In this document: piece by piece, positions 42,491 to 54,605 of the stretch | Position numbering within the stretch: the first letter of the stretch is position 1 | Layout: the number at the start of each line of letters is the position of its first letter | Position numbers and translations under genes: made by a program | Assembly (NCBI GenBank): GCA_947462335.1 | Contig: OX381705.1 | Coordinates: 36,789,570 to 36,853,569 of the forward strand | DNA length: 64,000 nucleotides | Origin: Harmothoe impar | Taxonomy: Eukaryota > Annelida > Polychaeta > Phyllodocida > Polynoidae | Direction of reading: 5' to 3' | The notes under the pieces: model-generated | What the model saw: only the letters and a program-made list of their open reading frames with translations | Told to the model about the DNA's origin: nothing | Database searches by the model: none

Positions 42491-44516
42491 CACACACATC
42501 TATAGACCCCCCTATACTTACCCCTCTCCTTAAATCTTTAACAAATAATAATGTACATGAAATTATACAAGTCGTATGAACAGGCCACTATTTGATTGGG
42601 GACTGTGTTGATTTATAGCAGAGTGTGTATCCCAACCCATGACGTCAAACCAATATAAGAACCCTCCAGTGCTTTATCTCGTAAAAAGCCCATATTGTTG
42701 TACATGTTTGGGCCCTCCATGCTGCAGCTCTGTCAGCACCAGGAGCGCCATCTGCCGGCGTGTAAATAGCACAAACTGATATTGATAAACCAAGTCAACA
42801 AGGAAAGTCACACGCGTCATTTATTATTGTGTCTGAAGTTGTTTCAATATTTCCGCTTTCGGGGAATTTCCCCGTCGTGTTTTGGATATTTGTTTTTCAA
42901 AATTAGTGCCACGTTTATCCTATACAAATAAGTCATCCTGCTTTATTTGGTTTGACTATTATAGTTACTGCAAATTGGATAAAATGAAATCAAAAACAAA
43001 TTGGATAAAATGAAATCAAATAGGGCCAAGCCGGCTGGAATGCATGGTGTAAATGCAGTCATGATATACCCATACTTCTAGACCATCCCTTGCAGTCTCA
43101 TCACTAAAAACACCAACCTGCATCATAGGAGGAGAGTCAATTTGTTCACATGCGGGCCAGATGTGAGAGGGGTGGGGCAAAGTGTAGGAAGCCACCGATA
43201 TATACATAGGGCCTGGTGCCCTGACGCTTTACCCGTAGCAGGGTAACAGTAGACGGGACCTGCACCATCAGGCCTGTAGCACCAGCGGCAAGATGTCTCA
43301 GCACGTCTCTTATCACACCACACTGCTTTCTACTTTCCGATTCACCCTCTCTGTATTTGTGTTTTATTCATGTGGATAAAGAATGCACCCCCCGCACACA
43401 CCTACTGGCCAGTCCTCCTCAATGGTTCGAATTAAGGCCCTGAAACAGTCGGCATGCAGGTAACCAGTAAAACGCCCGAGGGAGTCTAGGGGGAATATAC
43501 ACAAGGCATTTCCTACTCATACCTTTCCTGCTGACTATTAAGTGTTTTCACATGCTTTTGTGTATGTTCCACCGTCCTTTTTATGCCGTCAGTGAATGTT
43601 GTTTATAAATTCTTCTACATCGTATGTTTTCTGCATGCATTCCACAATTGCTGCACATGTTTGTCATATCTTTGTTTAATAAAGCCTATAGGGCTCCTAG
43701 GGGTTAGGCCATGGGCGCAGCCATATTCGGGGGTTGGAAGTTTAAGCAGGTAACACTAGGTGGAGACCTTTAGACTCAGTACTGCCCTGTGACGTCATAA
43801 CCCCCGGTTAGCTGCTCCACCTTCTGGCCAAGGGACTGTACTGAAGGTTCTTAACTTGGCACAAGTGGTGCTGCGATCGACGGCCAGGTGCCCTATACTT
43901 GGGAGACGTCTGATGCAATATTCTGGAAGCAAATACACGATTATCTAATCATTACATCAGGTTTTAACAGAATCCACTACAGCAGGGTCATCCATCCCTG
44001 GAGGTTTATACTTGACGTGGCTGGGGTGCTGGGACCCGGTGCTGGGGCTGTCTCTATGGGGAATCCCTCTACACACCATTACCTGGAGACACGACCTGTA
44101 AACCGGCTACAGCAGGTGCTAACCTTCTGCAGGTGCCTTGTACATACACCCCACACATGGCTGCCGCTGCCTAACCCGCCCCCAGTATATGTACCACGGA
44201 TACCTGGTTAAAAAAAAGGGCAGGAACAACCAGTTGTTAATACCCCATTCGGTTTACTACAGGCTGAGATATATATATTCATTTGGTATTAGTTTTGAGT
44301 ATGGTATAAGGCACCAACATATTACATTATGACACAATACTAAGCTGAAAATATTCATAGCAAATGGTGTTAAGTGATAGCAGCTTAGCATGCAGAAATG
44401 TACTGTGCTTTAGATCACTGGCTATATCTCAGTGAAGCAGTGGTGCATGGGAGCTGTTCTCTTTTACAGCATTGCTGTCATATGTTTAGAGAAAATCTTT
44501 TGGTGAAGTTCTTAAT
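42491..44516. other. Non-coding stretch
   Basis: No gene recognised. A CTCF-like GCGCCATCTGCCGG is at 42745-42758. A 24 base unit, CAAATTGGATAAAATGAAAT plus four bases, is tandemly doubled at 42971-43020. The frame at 43888-44211 (107 codons) has no recognised domain. Confidence 0.4.
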
Positions 44517-44573
44517 AAGTTATAATGACATGCAACACCGTGAGGGACCGATGGAACTGGCAGACATCCTCAC
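44517..44573 (+). repeat. Short dispersed repeat, copy 2
   Basis: Partner of 41652-41708; see that entry. Confidence 0.7.
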
Positions 44574-45254
44574 TTTCCATGTAATACTATACACTATAAA
44601 TAGTGAAATCAAAACTACGTCCTTTTTACCCCGTGAACACAGGAACTATAATCTAATCTAAAGACATCCCTATAGAATTTAACCGGAAAAGAACTAATAT
44701 ACAAGACAACATACACGATCCGACCTCTGCCACACCAATTGGAGACCGAGTGGACACATTTCAACCTCTTGGTATCAATGTACTGATTTCATCATGATGC
44801 ACCAACGCAGCACCAGCGGATACCTTGTCGGCACTGTTTGGTGCATCACGCTGACCCTTCAAGCATGTATCAACATTGGATATTAGAACTACATCCATCA
44901 GTGTTCTTGCGCTCACAAGACAGCCGTTTTGAGATCCATCAGCAGTTTTGACTACACTGTAAAAAGTTGTTGTTCGTGAACAGCAAACGTTGCTGTAAAT
45001 GTACAGCACTTTAGCTGTTAAGAATAATACAGCAAATTTTACTGCACATGCACAATTCTGTTACTGTAGATGCAGGTTATGGTAGTGACTTGTAGATCTA
45101 CAGCACTTTTCCCTGTAATATGTACACGAGAGGTCATGGGATGGATCCTTGGTCTAGCCACCTCTCATTGGGATCTTTAGCAACAAGGCTGTAGCTCATT
45201 TAATACAGACATGGCAGAGGTAGCTTATATCCCAATATGACCATTTGTAACACC

Positions 45255-45387
45255 GGCTCTGTGGCGCAACGGATCAGGGCCCATCTCCAACACCACAGGT
45301 CGTGAGTTCAATCCTTGGTCGAGCCACTTCTTTTGTTTTCCCTACATCCACCTAAAATTCGTTTTTCCCCTCACATGGATGATAAAA
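45255..45387 (+). repeat. tRNA-Arg-like SINE, copy 1
   Basis: The head GGCTCTGTGGCGCAACGGAT is nearly identical to the 5' half of metazoan tRNA-Arg. It continues to a B box GTGAGTTCAATCC and an acceptor-like GGTCGAGCC at 45325. The tail includes TACATCCACCTAAAATTCG and CCCCTCACATGGATGAT. The anticodon loop is lost, so this is a SINE head and not a tRNA gene. Confidence 0.7.
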
Positions 45388-45486
45388 AATATCACCAGCA
45401 CAGGGAGGCGAACCCCAGACCTTTACTAATTATAATCACTCAGTTGAGAAGTAGAGTAGAGATAAGTATCTCCAAAATGAATGTTT

Positions 45487-46000
45487 GTAACACAATGGAT
45501 CAGGGCCCGTCTCAATCATTAGGCCAAAAAAAAGAAGGTGTGTTTCAGGCAACATGGTCCAAGAATTTAGGGTAGGTAGGTCGGATTTTAAATGTTGGAG
45601 GTACCTGGAATGAGTCGCGAACTGCCACATTGACTCGCGGGTCATCAGGAGACTCACCAAGTCTTACAATAACTAGGAATATCCTGAAATTATTGGACAT
45701 TCTTGTTAAAAAGCAATTTCTTGAGGTCGGACAATTAATTAGGCATGAGATCTATTCTTCCTGACCAAGAAATTGCTAAAATTTCCGAAAAATATGAATA
45801 TTTTGCAAAAAAATCAAAAAAATCTCAAAAATCGGAAAAAAATGCTAGGGTCGGCCCTTTTTTAAAAACTAGGGTCGGGTTGCCTGAAACACACCGTTTT
45901 TTTTTTGGGCCTTACAGTTGGTGAGTTCAATCCTTGGTCGAGTCACTTCTCTTGTTTTACCTACATCCATCTAAAATTTGTTCCCCTCACATGGATGATT
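45487..46000 (+). repeat. tRNA-Arg-like SINE, copy 2, split by a MITE
   Basis: The left part (45490-45521, ACACAATGGATCAGGGCCC) and right part (45912-46000, GTGAGTTCAATCCTTGGTCG followed by TACATCCATCTAAAATTTG and CCCCTCACATGGATGAT) together follow copy 1 in order. The MITE at 45522-45911 separates them. The 5' start of the head is degraded. Confidence 0.7.
45522..45911. mobile_element. GGCC-ended Harbinger-like MITE, copy 2
   Basis: GGCCAAAAAAAAGAAGGTGT followed by GTTTCAGGCAAC, inverted at the right end. TTA flanks both ends (45519-45521 and 45912-45914). It is closely related along its length to the copy at 47444-47853, for example GGTACCTGGAATGAGTCRCG and CTAGGAATATCCTGAAATTA. It interrupts a SINE. 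Confidence 0.8.
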
Positions 46001-46356
46001 AATGCTGTAAATATACACAAGCTCACTTGCTGTAGGTCTACCGCACAATCTACTGGAACCAAAGTTGCCTCCAGTATTTGGTGTACAGGAACATTACTTA
46101 CTTTTAATAGTGTACAGCACAGAAACCTTGGCAGATAACTGCGGCATCCAATGGTGTAGGCCTACAGTGTCCTATCCACAGTTCTATGATTGTTCATTTA
46201 CAATAAGACTACCCAGTAAACCACAAAAGTCAATACCATTATATAATTCATAACCCAACCCTGAGTCATTTATGGTGTTAACTTAATCACACCTCCAATC
46301 GTATATTTGCCAAACACATTTTCATACTGTTTGTGTGAGAGGTTAGAATAAGTATA

Positions 46357-47164
46357 GGTCAAATCCCACAAGGCGATTTATAGTAGAATATATCTGCGAT
46401 TTGGCAATCTGTTGTGATATAGGAACCTCCCTCTAAATCGCAACAGAGACAACAAGAGGCAGATGTAACCGCAAGGAATCTGTTTACGAATTGGGCACAA
46501 ACTAAGATCTACAAAATTAGATATTTTCCTTTGCTTAACAAGGAAATCTCTGCAAATTCATTATGCACACAGTCTATATCAAACATCTGGAAAGTCAAGG
46601 GGGCACTCCCAATTTCTGATAATACAAAGACAACATTTTTCAAACATTTTCCACAGACATGATATATAATCTTCCCCCAATGAATTCTACATGATGTATT
46701 CAGTCTATGGTCAACCAGCGAGGTATCTTACGCATCTCTTACATCAGCCTGTTATGTAAGCTACACTGGGCTCCTGTACCTCTCCTTTTCTCAATGTCCT
46801 GGTCACCACAGACGCTTTGGGTGTCAGGCTCCTTTACCCAGCTCAGGTCAATTCTCATCTGGTTGGCAGGGGACTGTTTTATTCTAGATGGTATATTTAT
46901 GGATAGGCCTACTGTAGTAGATCAACTGTAACTACAATTATTGTGAAGTAACTCCCCCCAAATACAACATTCAATCCTCACACATAGAGTCAATCCAGTT
47001 CAATATGCAGAGATTCTGTGGCATGTATAGGCAACAGTGGAATTTGATACTTGCAATAGTATGTAAGAAGCCTTGCGATTTGGAGTATAAGCAAGGTTCC
47101 TAGAACGCAATAGTCATAGAATTCAGACGTTCTGGGGGCATAAATCGGCCTGTGGGATTCAACC
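46357..47164. mobile_element. Q-family element, copy 1 (with about 200 bases extra)
   Basis: Ends GGTCAAATCCCACAAGGCGA and GGCCTGTGGGATTCAACC, inverted and imperfect. Landmarks shared with the other Q copies in order are AGATATTTTCC, GGAAATCTCTGC, AACATCTGGAAAGTCA, GTGAAGTAACTCCCCC and GATTTGGAGTATAAGCAAGG. A segment at about 46700-46910 is missing from other copies and looks like an unrelated insertion. No ORF. Confidence 0.65.
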
Positions 47165-47443
47165 TTATAATGTCTACTTCCACGCCCAGATATAAGTAGA
47201 TACATGCCCTCAGATCTAGATCATTTTAGAACAGCTTTGGGAATCAGGTCCAGATAAACCTCTATCAGGTATAGGTTGAATCCCACAGGGTGATTTATGC
47301 TGGTTGGCAATATGTTGTGAATTAGGGAACTCCCTCCAATTCGCAATAGATGTAACTACAACAGAGAGATAAAGCAGCAAAGGATCTGCTGTGAATCGGG
47401 CACAAAAAAGATCTAAATAATTAGATATTTTCCCCCTTTCTTA

Positions 47444-47853
47444 GGCCAAAAAAAAAGAAGGTGTGTTTCAGGCAACATGGTCCAAAAATTAAGGGTAGGT
47501 AGGTCGGATTTTTTTTTTGATTTTTTTTTTTTTCAAATGTTGGAGGTACCTGGAATGAGTCACGAACTGCCACATCGACTCGCGGGTCATCAAGAGGACT
47601 CACCGATTCTTACTATAACTAGGAATATCCTGAAATTATTGGACATTCTTGTTAAAAAGCAATTTCCTGAGCATGTACAGTTAATCAGGCATCTGATCTG
47701 TTCTTCCTGACCAAAGAATTGCTAGAATTTCCGAAAAAAAATGAAAATTCTGCTAAAAAAAAATTTAAATTCTCCAAAATCGGAAAAAAATGCTAGGGTC
47801 GGCCCTTTTTTAAAACTAGGGTCGGGTTGCCTGAAACACACTTTTTTTTGGCC
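47444..47853. mobile_element. GGCC-ended Harbinger-like MITE, copy 3
   Basis: Starts GGCCAAAAAAAAAGAAGGTG, ends with the inverted form, and is flanked by TTA (47441-47443 and 47854-47856). The uninterrupted sibling site is TTGCTTAACAGGG near 55405 and shows a single TTA, confirming a three-base target duplication. Confidence 0.85.
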
Positions 47854-48198
47854 TTAACAGGGAAATCTCTGCGAATTCATTATAGACATGATACATATCA
47901 ATCATCTGGAAAGTCAGGGGGGCCACTCCTTATTTCTGTTGATACACAAACATTTTACAACCATTTTGCATGAAAAAAATATATAATCTGCCCACCACTA
48001 GACCTACATGATGTATTATTTCAAAGGATAAATTAATGGATACCCTTCCATAGTAAAACATCTGTCAGCACAATTGTTATGAGGGAACTCCCTACAAATG
48101 CAACACTTAATCCTTACATATAAAGTTAATACAGTCCACTATGCAGATATCCTCTGCCATGCACATATGTAGAGTGGGATTTGAAACTTGCAATAATA

Positions 48199-48692
48199 GC
48201 CAAACTCCACAGTACGATTATGGTGGGAAAAACCCTGCGTTTATGGAAATTGAAGACATTTTGGCGATATACAGGAATTTGCTGTCTATTGTAATGCTTT
48301 GTCGGCCAAAACCCCTTCCCTAAGTATTGCGACTTGGTCAGTGCTCAACATCAAAATATTTAGATATTTTCCCCTGCAATACCCTCAAACCTTTGCGGTT
48401 TTCAATATTGCAAAGGCATGGTTTATAAGGGGAGGGCACTGCAGATATCTTTAAGATATATAATAGCATATAACCAACAAAAAGTATACTATGAAGTAAC
48501 TCCCCCAGACCACAACCTATATGCATGACAAACCGCAGAGATGTTGCCCATATTGTAGCATATAGTGGAGCTTGGAAAACGCAAATGTATGTTGTGCACC
48601 CTTGCAATTTGGAAGATCGGCAAAAGGGCTACCTTGCTATTGGAACAAAACGCAAAGGTTTCAGGCCAATAAATCGTACTGTGGAGTTTGGC
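48199..48692. mobile_element. R element, nested in Q copy 2
   Basis: GCCAAACTCCACAGTACGAT at the left is inverted at ATCGTACTGTGGAGTTTGGC on the right. TA lies on each side. The interior shares ACTCCCCCAGA-like and AGGGGAGGGCACTGCAGATATC-like words with the P family, suggesting a distant relative. No ORF. Confidence 0.7.
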
Positions 48693-48810
48693 TATAAGAT
48701 GTGGGAACCTTTGCGATTTGGAGTATAAGCAAATTGAGGCTCATTGAACGCAAAAGGCCTAGAATGCTATTTACAAGTACTAGACATACATCGCCCTGTG
48801 GGATTTGACC

Positions 48811-51800
48811 TTTAGCATTATGGCCCCAGAATGCCATATCCAGATTTAATTTATCATCAGCTTATACCCGCACTTACCATCACCAACATTGGCATCAGTG
48901 CACTGTCCAGTGCAGCATTATATAACCAGTCCCCAGTTCCCCTTTGGTTGCCCATCACCCCCTATCACACGCTGACATCCATATAAAGGCAACAGTGCCT
49001 ATTCATGGTGATACGCATAGCGATTTTCAGGCCCTTTTATTTCTGCCCACGCAATAGGAAACACACCACAAAGCCAATGTCACATGGCAATACACAAACA
49101 TGAGCCTAAAGTCCATGGCTGTGTTCCCATGTATAGCCATATACGTCATAAAGGGAATCATGAAAACGCTAGTAGTGCTGTAGAAAGGGAAATTATGGAC
49201 ACTAAAGGCACCGAGGCGGGTAAACACGAGCATATACTGGGACGTGGAAGGAAGAATGGTGACCAATAAAGCAGACCCAGAGATACACTGTATGAGTGTA
49301 ACGCGCCGCCGTTTGTCCAAGTACGGGAACGTGCCCGACACACAACAACGCCGCATGCCCAAGGCCTGACCAACTCCTATGTAAAGGGATTAAGTGATAC
49401 CCCCTGGAGGAGCGCCCCTTGTTAAGGACCACCCATCTACCAGTGCCACTGTCTGCTGGCGGCGGGGCATTCACTGGGATGGGGCTGGATACAAGCTGAA
49501 GTGTGGATGTGAAAACAAACATTTTAACTACTGCACCACATATGGAGAATGGAGCTATATTGCGGCGCCTCCCTATTGTGTACGTCATGGGAGTCGCTTA
49601 TTGTATTGGTGGGTGGGCTAAAGAAGTTGGTATATATGGAGGGTAACGTTTTTATCAGTAACCCTACCACTTAAGTATATAAGGGAGCCAGGCTATATAG
49701 ACCCTGGCCCCTTGAGTGCCATATATGTAAACGTGACAATATTGCGGTCTTTCCCCCAGTTGGGCGCGCTGAGGCATCCTCAGGCATGTCTGTGTGTTCT
49801 TCCAGGTTGGTCTCCTCGCCAAGGACGTTCAAGGCAATTGTCGTCTGCAGGCCAGGCAGTACATTAGGCCGAACACATGAAAGGTGTGTCCAAGGGAATA
49901 TGGTCAGTAGGTCTGATGGAGATAGATCTATAAAACATGAAACAACGTTACCATGTTTTGTATGAGAAGGGCCTTTTCCACACCCCCATGGAGAAACTGA
50001 ATCACCTTTTCCACGGTTCTGTTCTCAACTGTGACGTCATTACCATAGCTATGAACCAAATCAAAGCATCTTTTGACAGAATGATTGAATCATAATATCC
50101 TGAAATTCAATCTAATCAGTCTGAATGCCAGGCTTCTCCATGCACTCGTGGTGCCCCGGATCACATCACACTCTGCCTCATTGACTCAGGGTAAATTAAC
50201 CCTGAGTAATATACGTCTGCTAATCTTGCATTTTAAGACAATTTTGAGACATGGGAAAATGCTTGTCTTTCAGTTGTTATTCGACATAGACAAACAGAGA
50301 AAAAAGGAAGACATAGGCAAGATCAGGGGACACAATATTCCTTCGAAGATTTTTTTTAAATCTCATTTTTTCTTTGAGATATTGAACTGCAATCTTTAAC
50401 AATCTTTTTCTCTCTTTCGCTACTATGTAAATGTACTAAAAAAAATCTACCCTCAGGACCGGGCGACCATAGACTCCAAGGCATTATATTTTTTGGTGGA
50501 AGATTTTCAACCAATCTGCTGTTATTTCTCTCTTCTACCCCACACCGCCTAAAGTACTGTACATTCACATTAACTTACGCACATAGTATGCACAAATGTG
50601 AGAGTGGCCCCCCTGGGCATCAAATCTACCGCCGTACACTGCCTGCTAGACTTGTTCAAATTTAATCTAATTTAGCTTTCTAGTTCTCTCTCCACCCGTA
50701 AAAGATATGGTGGCGCCACTAGCAGTTCTCATACTCCACAAGAAGTCAACGAGACAGCACGACAGTACCACAGCGGCAGCATAAAAGGAGTGCAGACCGA
50801 AATTTATGTATCTCCACCGTTTATCGTCCGATCAACTCGCTTTTTGATAGTGACAAAAGGCGGAACATGCCTGCAGCCTGCAACTGTCACCCACACCCAC
50901 CTGCATACCCACACCCACCTGCTCTCCCACACACACCTGCTCACCCACACCCACCTGCTGGCCTGAAACGGAATAATATACATGTATGACACATGACTGA
51001 GGGTACTTTTTAACAAGGAATTCATTTCTGATGCCAGAATTGACCAATCAATGATTATAAGGGAGTACTATATCTAAGTACATGATAAGCTCCAGCTCCA
51101 GCTTACCCTGAGTCATCTATGAGGGCACTCACACGCTCAATCTTGTAAACGATCCAAGGTGCCATGAGTGGAGAAATCTAGCGTTCAGACAGATCATCGT
51201 GGACCTCTGTCTATAAATGAAATTTATAATTTTTTTTAAAGAAAAGAAGCGTGAGATGATTTTGATTGCTTATTAATTATGGCTCTAAAATGCAAATGTT
51301 GCTCTCGTAATATGTTTTCATTGTTGCACCCCAAAAAGAGGCATAATCTTACTGACCAAGACCGGGTGACCTGAAACATTCCATTTTGAGGCCGGATACA
51401 TATAGACACATATGCTTATACTACATGTATATAGGCCTGCCCTTCACCAACTATAACCCCATACCTGCTACACGAACGCACTAGGATCCAAGTACACTAC
51501 CGTGTTTGCTTCCTAAGTGTGGACACTTTTAGTTTAGGGCTCGGCCAGAAAAGCATGAACTTAAACTAGTGGCATGACTATTGTGGTGTTTGAGCCGGCT
51601 GAAGGCAAACAACATGGTCACGTTAGCGCGAATCGTCTTGACACGAGTGTTTCAGTAGAACCGCTAGAGGCCACTAGCAGAGTCAAAGCGGATACAGATA
51701 TTCTACATTCACACCTGTATAGAGAGAACATGATGGAGACCACACATATCGGGTGGTAGGCCTAAAGAGTAGGAAGTAGTAGGCCTACAGTATACATGCC

Positions 51801-52641
51801 AGCTATGTTTGAATAGAACTTTAAGAGACCATACACATTGAGTTGGCAAGGTGTTTCTTTCCTCCAGTTCCTGTTGAAGGATCCACGCTATCTCTCCTTT
51901 CTCCCCTACCTCAAACATCAGACCTAATGCCTATACACATAGATGGCTGTTGGGTGTGTCAGTGGAGCCCAGAATACATGTATACACTCAGGGCATTTAA
52001 GGTCGTGTAGCAAAAACTAGGCAAACACAAAACTCCTACAAGTGGCAAGCGTGATCTGATGGCTGCCACCACCAAACAGACACACCTGTCATTACCAATA
52101 GAGACCTGGTCAGGTAAAAACCAGACATCCACACTTTAAACACCCTCAATACCTCCCCCCCTCCCTCATCCCTCCATACACACACCCACGTCCATGACAA
52201 GCACCACACGAACCCTGTGAACTCATCTTCACTGCACTGCTCAAGGGCCAGCTGAACATCCCCGACATGGTCCGTGGTATTATTCTGGATTTGCTCATGG
52301 ATTTTCATGTGGTTTCAAATTGAATATGGTTCACAGTGTACCTACATCAATGTGTGTGCATCCCTTTTTGGAGGAGAGGGTACGCAATCGTTTTCCAATT
52401 CTAAATGCCTATGGCTTTGCACTTATTATTCTAAGATGGAATCTAAATAGACCAACATGTTCTAACGTTTACTGACAAGTTGGCCAATGTAAAGTAACAT
52501 TGTCAGTTTATTATAATGTTTTATCTACAGAGACTGGGAATGAGTCAATACGCTTTCATTGATTTACATGCCGGCGTGTTCTTATGGGTTTTGCCAAGAT
52601 GTGAGAGAAATACGATCCACATTTCCAGATTCACCCCTATA
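48811..52641. other. Non-coding stretch
   Basis: No gene recognised. The minus-strand ORFs at 49027-49588 (up to 128 codons, overlapping in three frames) have no domains. A half-MITE-like TAGGCCG..ACATGAAAGGTG at 49867 and ACCTGAAACATTCCATTTTG near 51369 recall the GGCC-ended family but lack partners. CACCCACACCCACCTGC repeats at 50888-50960 form a short minisatellite. Confidence 0.4.
50178..50440 (+). repeat. Dispersed repeat, copy 2
   Basis: Partner of 5355-5600, same orientation. See that entry for landmarks. Confidence 0.5.
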
Positions 52642-53124
52642 GGTCAAATCCCACAACGCCAGAGAGGGTCAGAAAATGTTGTGAATTGGTCTTATTGCCG
52701 ATTTTGGGCCCTATTTTGGCTAAGACAGGCCCAAATCGGTGAGAAAGGGTTGCCGTTGTCTTGTGATTTGGGAAACCACAAGGATCAATTGAGTTAGATA
52801 TTTGCCCCCAGAGGGCCTAGAAAATGTTGCTTATTGGAATATGTCAATGATTTGGCTTATAGGGGGGACACTCCAGATATCTTTAGGCTAATTGAGAGGG
52901 AATAGTGAGGACAAATCATACTGTGAAGTAACTCCCCTCAAACAGATCCATTAACCAGTCCTGCACGCAACACTTTGCTTGCCTATCATTGACCACTGTG
53001 GGATTTGGAGGCATAAGATCATTGGACCAGTGTTGTGATTTACAATATTGGCAACAGTTGCCCCTTGTTTTTATGTCAATAATCAACACTTTCTGGCCCA
53101 TTTTTCGCGTTGTGGGATTTGACC
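52642..53124 (+). mobile_element. P-family element, copy 1
   Basis: 483 bases. Starts GGTCAAATCCCACAACGCCA and ends CGCGTTGTGGGATTTGACC. Internal landmarks are GCCGATTTTGGGCCCTATTT, AGAAAATGTTGCTTATTGG, GGGACACTCCAGATATCTTT, GTGAAGTAACTCCCCTCAAA and TATTGGCAACAGTTGCC. It is the intact reference for the family. No ORF, so it depends on a transposase from elsewhere. Confidence 0.75.
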
Positions 53125-53166
53125 TTAACGTCGAACATCATCTGCCTCCCATATCTCAATCAACAT

Positions 53167-53651
53167 GGTCAAATGCCACAAGGCGAAAAATGGGTGAGAA
53201 AGTGTTGATTATTGACATTAAAACAAGGGGCAACTGTTGCCAATATTGTAAATCGCAACACTTGCCCCATGATCTTATGCCTCTCCAAATCCCACTGCGG
53301 TCAATAATAAGCAACCAAGTGTTGCCTACAGGACTGGTTAATGGATCTAGTTGAGGGGAGTTACTTCATGGTATGATTTGTCTTGATTATTCCCTCTGAA
53401 CTAGCCTAAAGATATCTGGAGTGTCCCCCCTGTATGAACCAAATCATTGGCATATTCTAATAAGCAACATATTTGAGCATAATCATAGCAAAATATCTAA
53501 ATGTTTTGATATCTTATTCATCATAATCACAAAGGTTATAACCAACATTGGGCTTGTTGCAGCCGATATAACCAACCAATATTGGCTAAGTGATAAGGAT
53601 TTCACAATAAACTACATTTTTTAGCCCTCATTCACGTTGTGGGGTTTGACC
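53167..53651 (-). mobile_element. P-family element, copy 2, inverted
   Basis: 485 bases in opposite orientation to copy 1 and only 42 bases away, so the two could form a long hairpin. Ends GGTCAAATGCCACAAGGCG and ACGTTGTGGGGTTTGACC. The far half (53440-53651) is diverged and AT-rich. Confidence 0.7.
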
Positions 53652-53704
53652 TTTACATAAAGGTTTCAATAAAAATCAAACATGTTTTGAATATCTCATC
53701 ACCA

Positions 53705-54605
53705 CACTGAAAACCCAGGCCTGGATTAAGGTGGTCACTGTTGACCACTTTGGGTGTTCATGCCCAGTCGACCACCTGGGCTGGGGTGATCATTTCGACG
53801 ACCCAAAGTGGTCATTGTAAGGACATAGTTCTGCCACTAGGGGAACCTACTATACAACAGTGTTATAGACAGTACCTACTCCAGGTAATCTTTTAATTAA
53901 TACCTTTACTATTCTGGATCATAGGTGTCATAAAATGGGGGATATAAAGATTATTTAGAACATTAGGAGCCTGTTTCTATTCTAAAATCGTGGCTAAAAT
54001 TGTGTTTTCAAGAGAATTTTCACAAATCAGGAAACACTATTTTAATAGCTGGATATGCTCGTTTTCCTATATAGGGCATGGTATTGAGAAAGAAATACCA
54101 ACATAACTAACACCTAAACGTGCTCCTTACCACAGTTTTTCTGTATAAAAACGTGGTCTTTTATAAACTGAAAATGGCTCTAGATGATACAAGTAATTTA
54201 AAAGAAAAACATGCCAGAATTACCAAAAAAAACATGTATGTGTAAGCATAGACACCTCATTTGTCCCTGAAACCATAGCTACAAGTGTGAGGTGTGGCTG
54301 ATATAAGCTATACACACAAATGCCTTATTGGGCCTTTCATCGGGGCTATAATATGCTCTCATATGTTGATTGATGGTGGGTAGAGGGGGGAATTATGAAA
54401 ATAGTTTTTTAAAATACCTCATTATGCAGAACAATATACTACTCTATAAAATAATGTATAGGTTGGAAAGGTGTTCATAGGTGACCACCCAAGATGGTCA
54501 CCTATGAACATGCTAGTGACCACCGGGTACTCCCTTGGGACACCATCACCATGACCACCCAAGAGTGGTCAGTAGTGACCACTTTAGAACTTCATTGGGT
54601 TTTCA
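53705..54605. mobile_element. CACTG-ended element, copy 3 (GTGGTCA arms)
   Basis: Starts CACTGAAAACCCAGG; the right end is decayed, TGGGTTTTCA. Both arms are filled with GTGGTCA and GTGACCAC words (53728-53820 and 54478-54590). The interior shares GCCACTAGGGG (53833) and CATAGACACC..CCTGAAACCATA with copy 2. 901 bases, no ORF. Confidence 0.65.

Larger units (their letters stand above)
47274..48810. mobile_element. Q-family element, copy 2, carrying two nested insertions
   Basis: Begins GGTTGAATCCCACAGGGTGA and ends CGCCCTGTGGGATTTGACC. Removing the MITE at 47444-47853 and the R element at 48199-48692 leaves about 0.63 kb, the same as the uninterrupted copy at 55223-55858. Confidence 0.7.

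Noticed and set aside
45255..45325. Functional tRNA-Arg gene
   Set aside because: The 5' half is very tRNA-Arg-like but the anticodon arm is lost and the 3' side continues into a shared SINE tail.
46707..46931. Possible RT remnant (frame with KLHWAPVP)
   Set aside because: A short phrase vaguely recalls the C-terminus of non-LTR RTs, but no other RT motif surrounds it.
49027..49588. Overlapping minus-strand ORFs of 71-128 codons
   Set aside because: Three frames over the same DNA look equally plausible and none has a domain or exon signals.
53125..53400. CRISPR-like alternation of repeats and spacers in the P/Q cluster
   Set aside because: Repeats are long, inverted and variably spaced, the DNA is animal, and the pattern is explained by nested MITEs.
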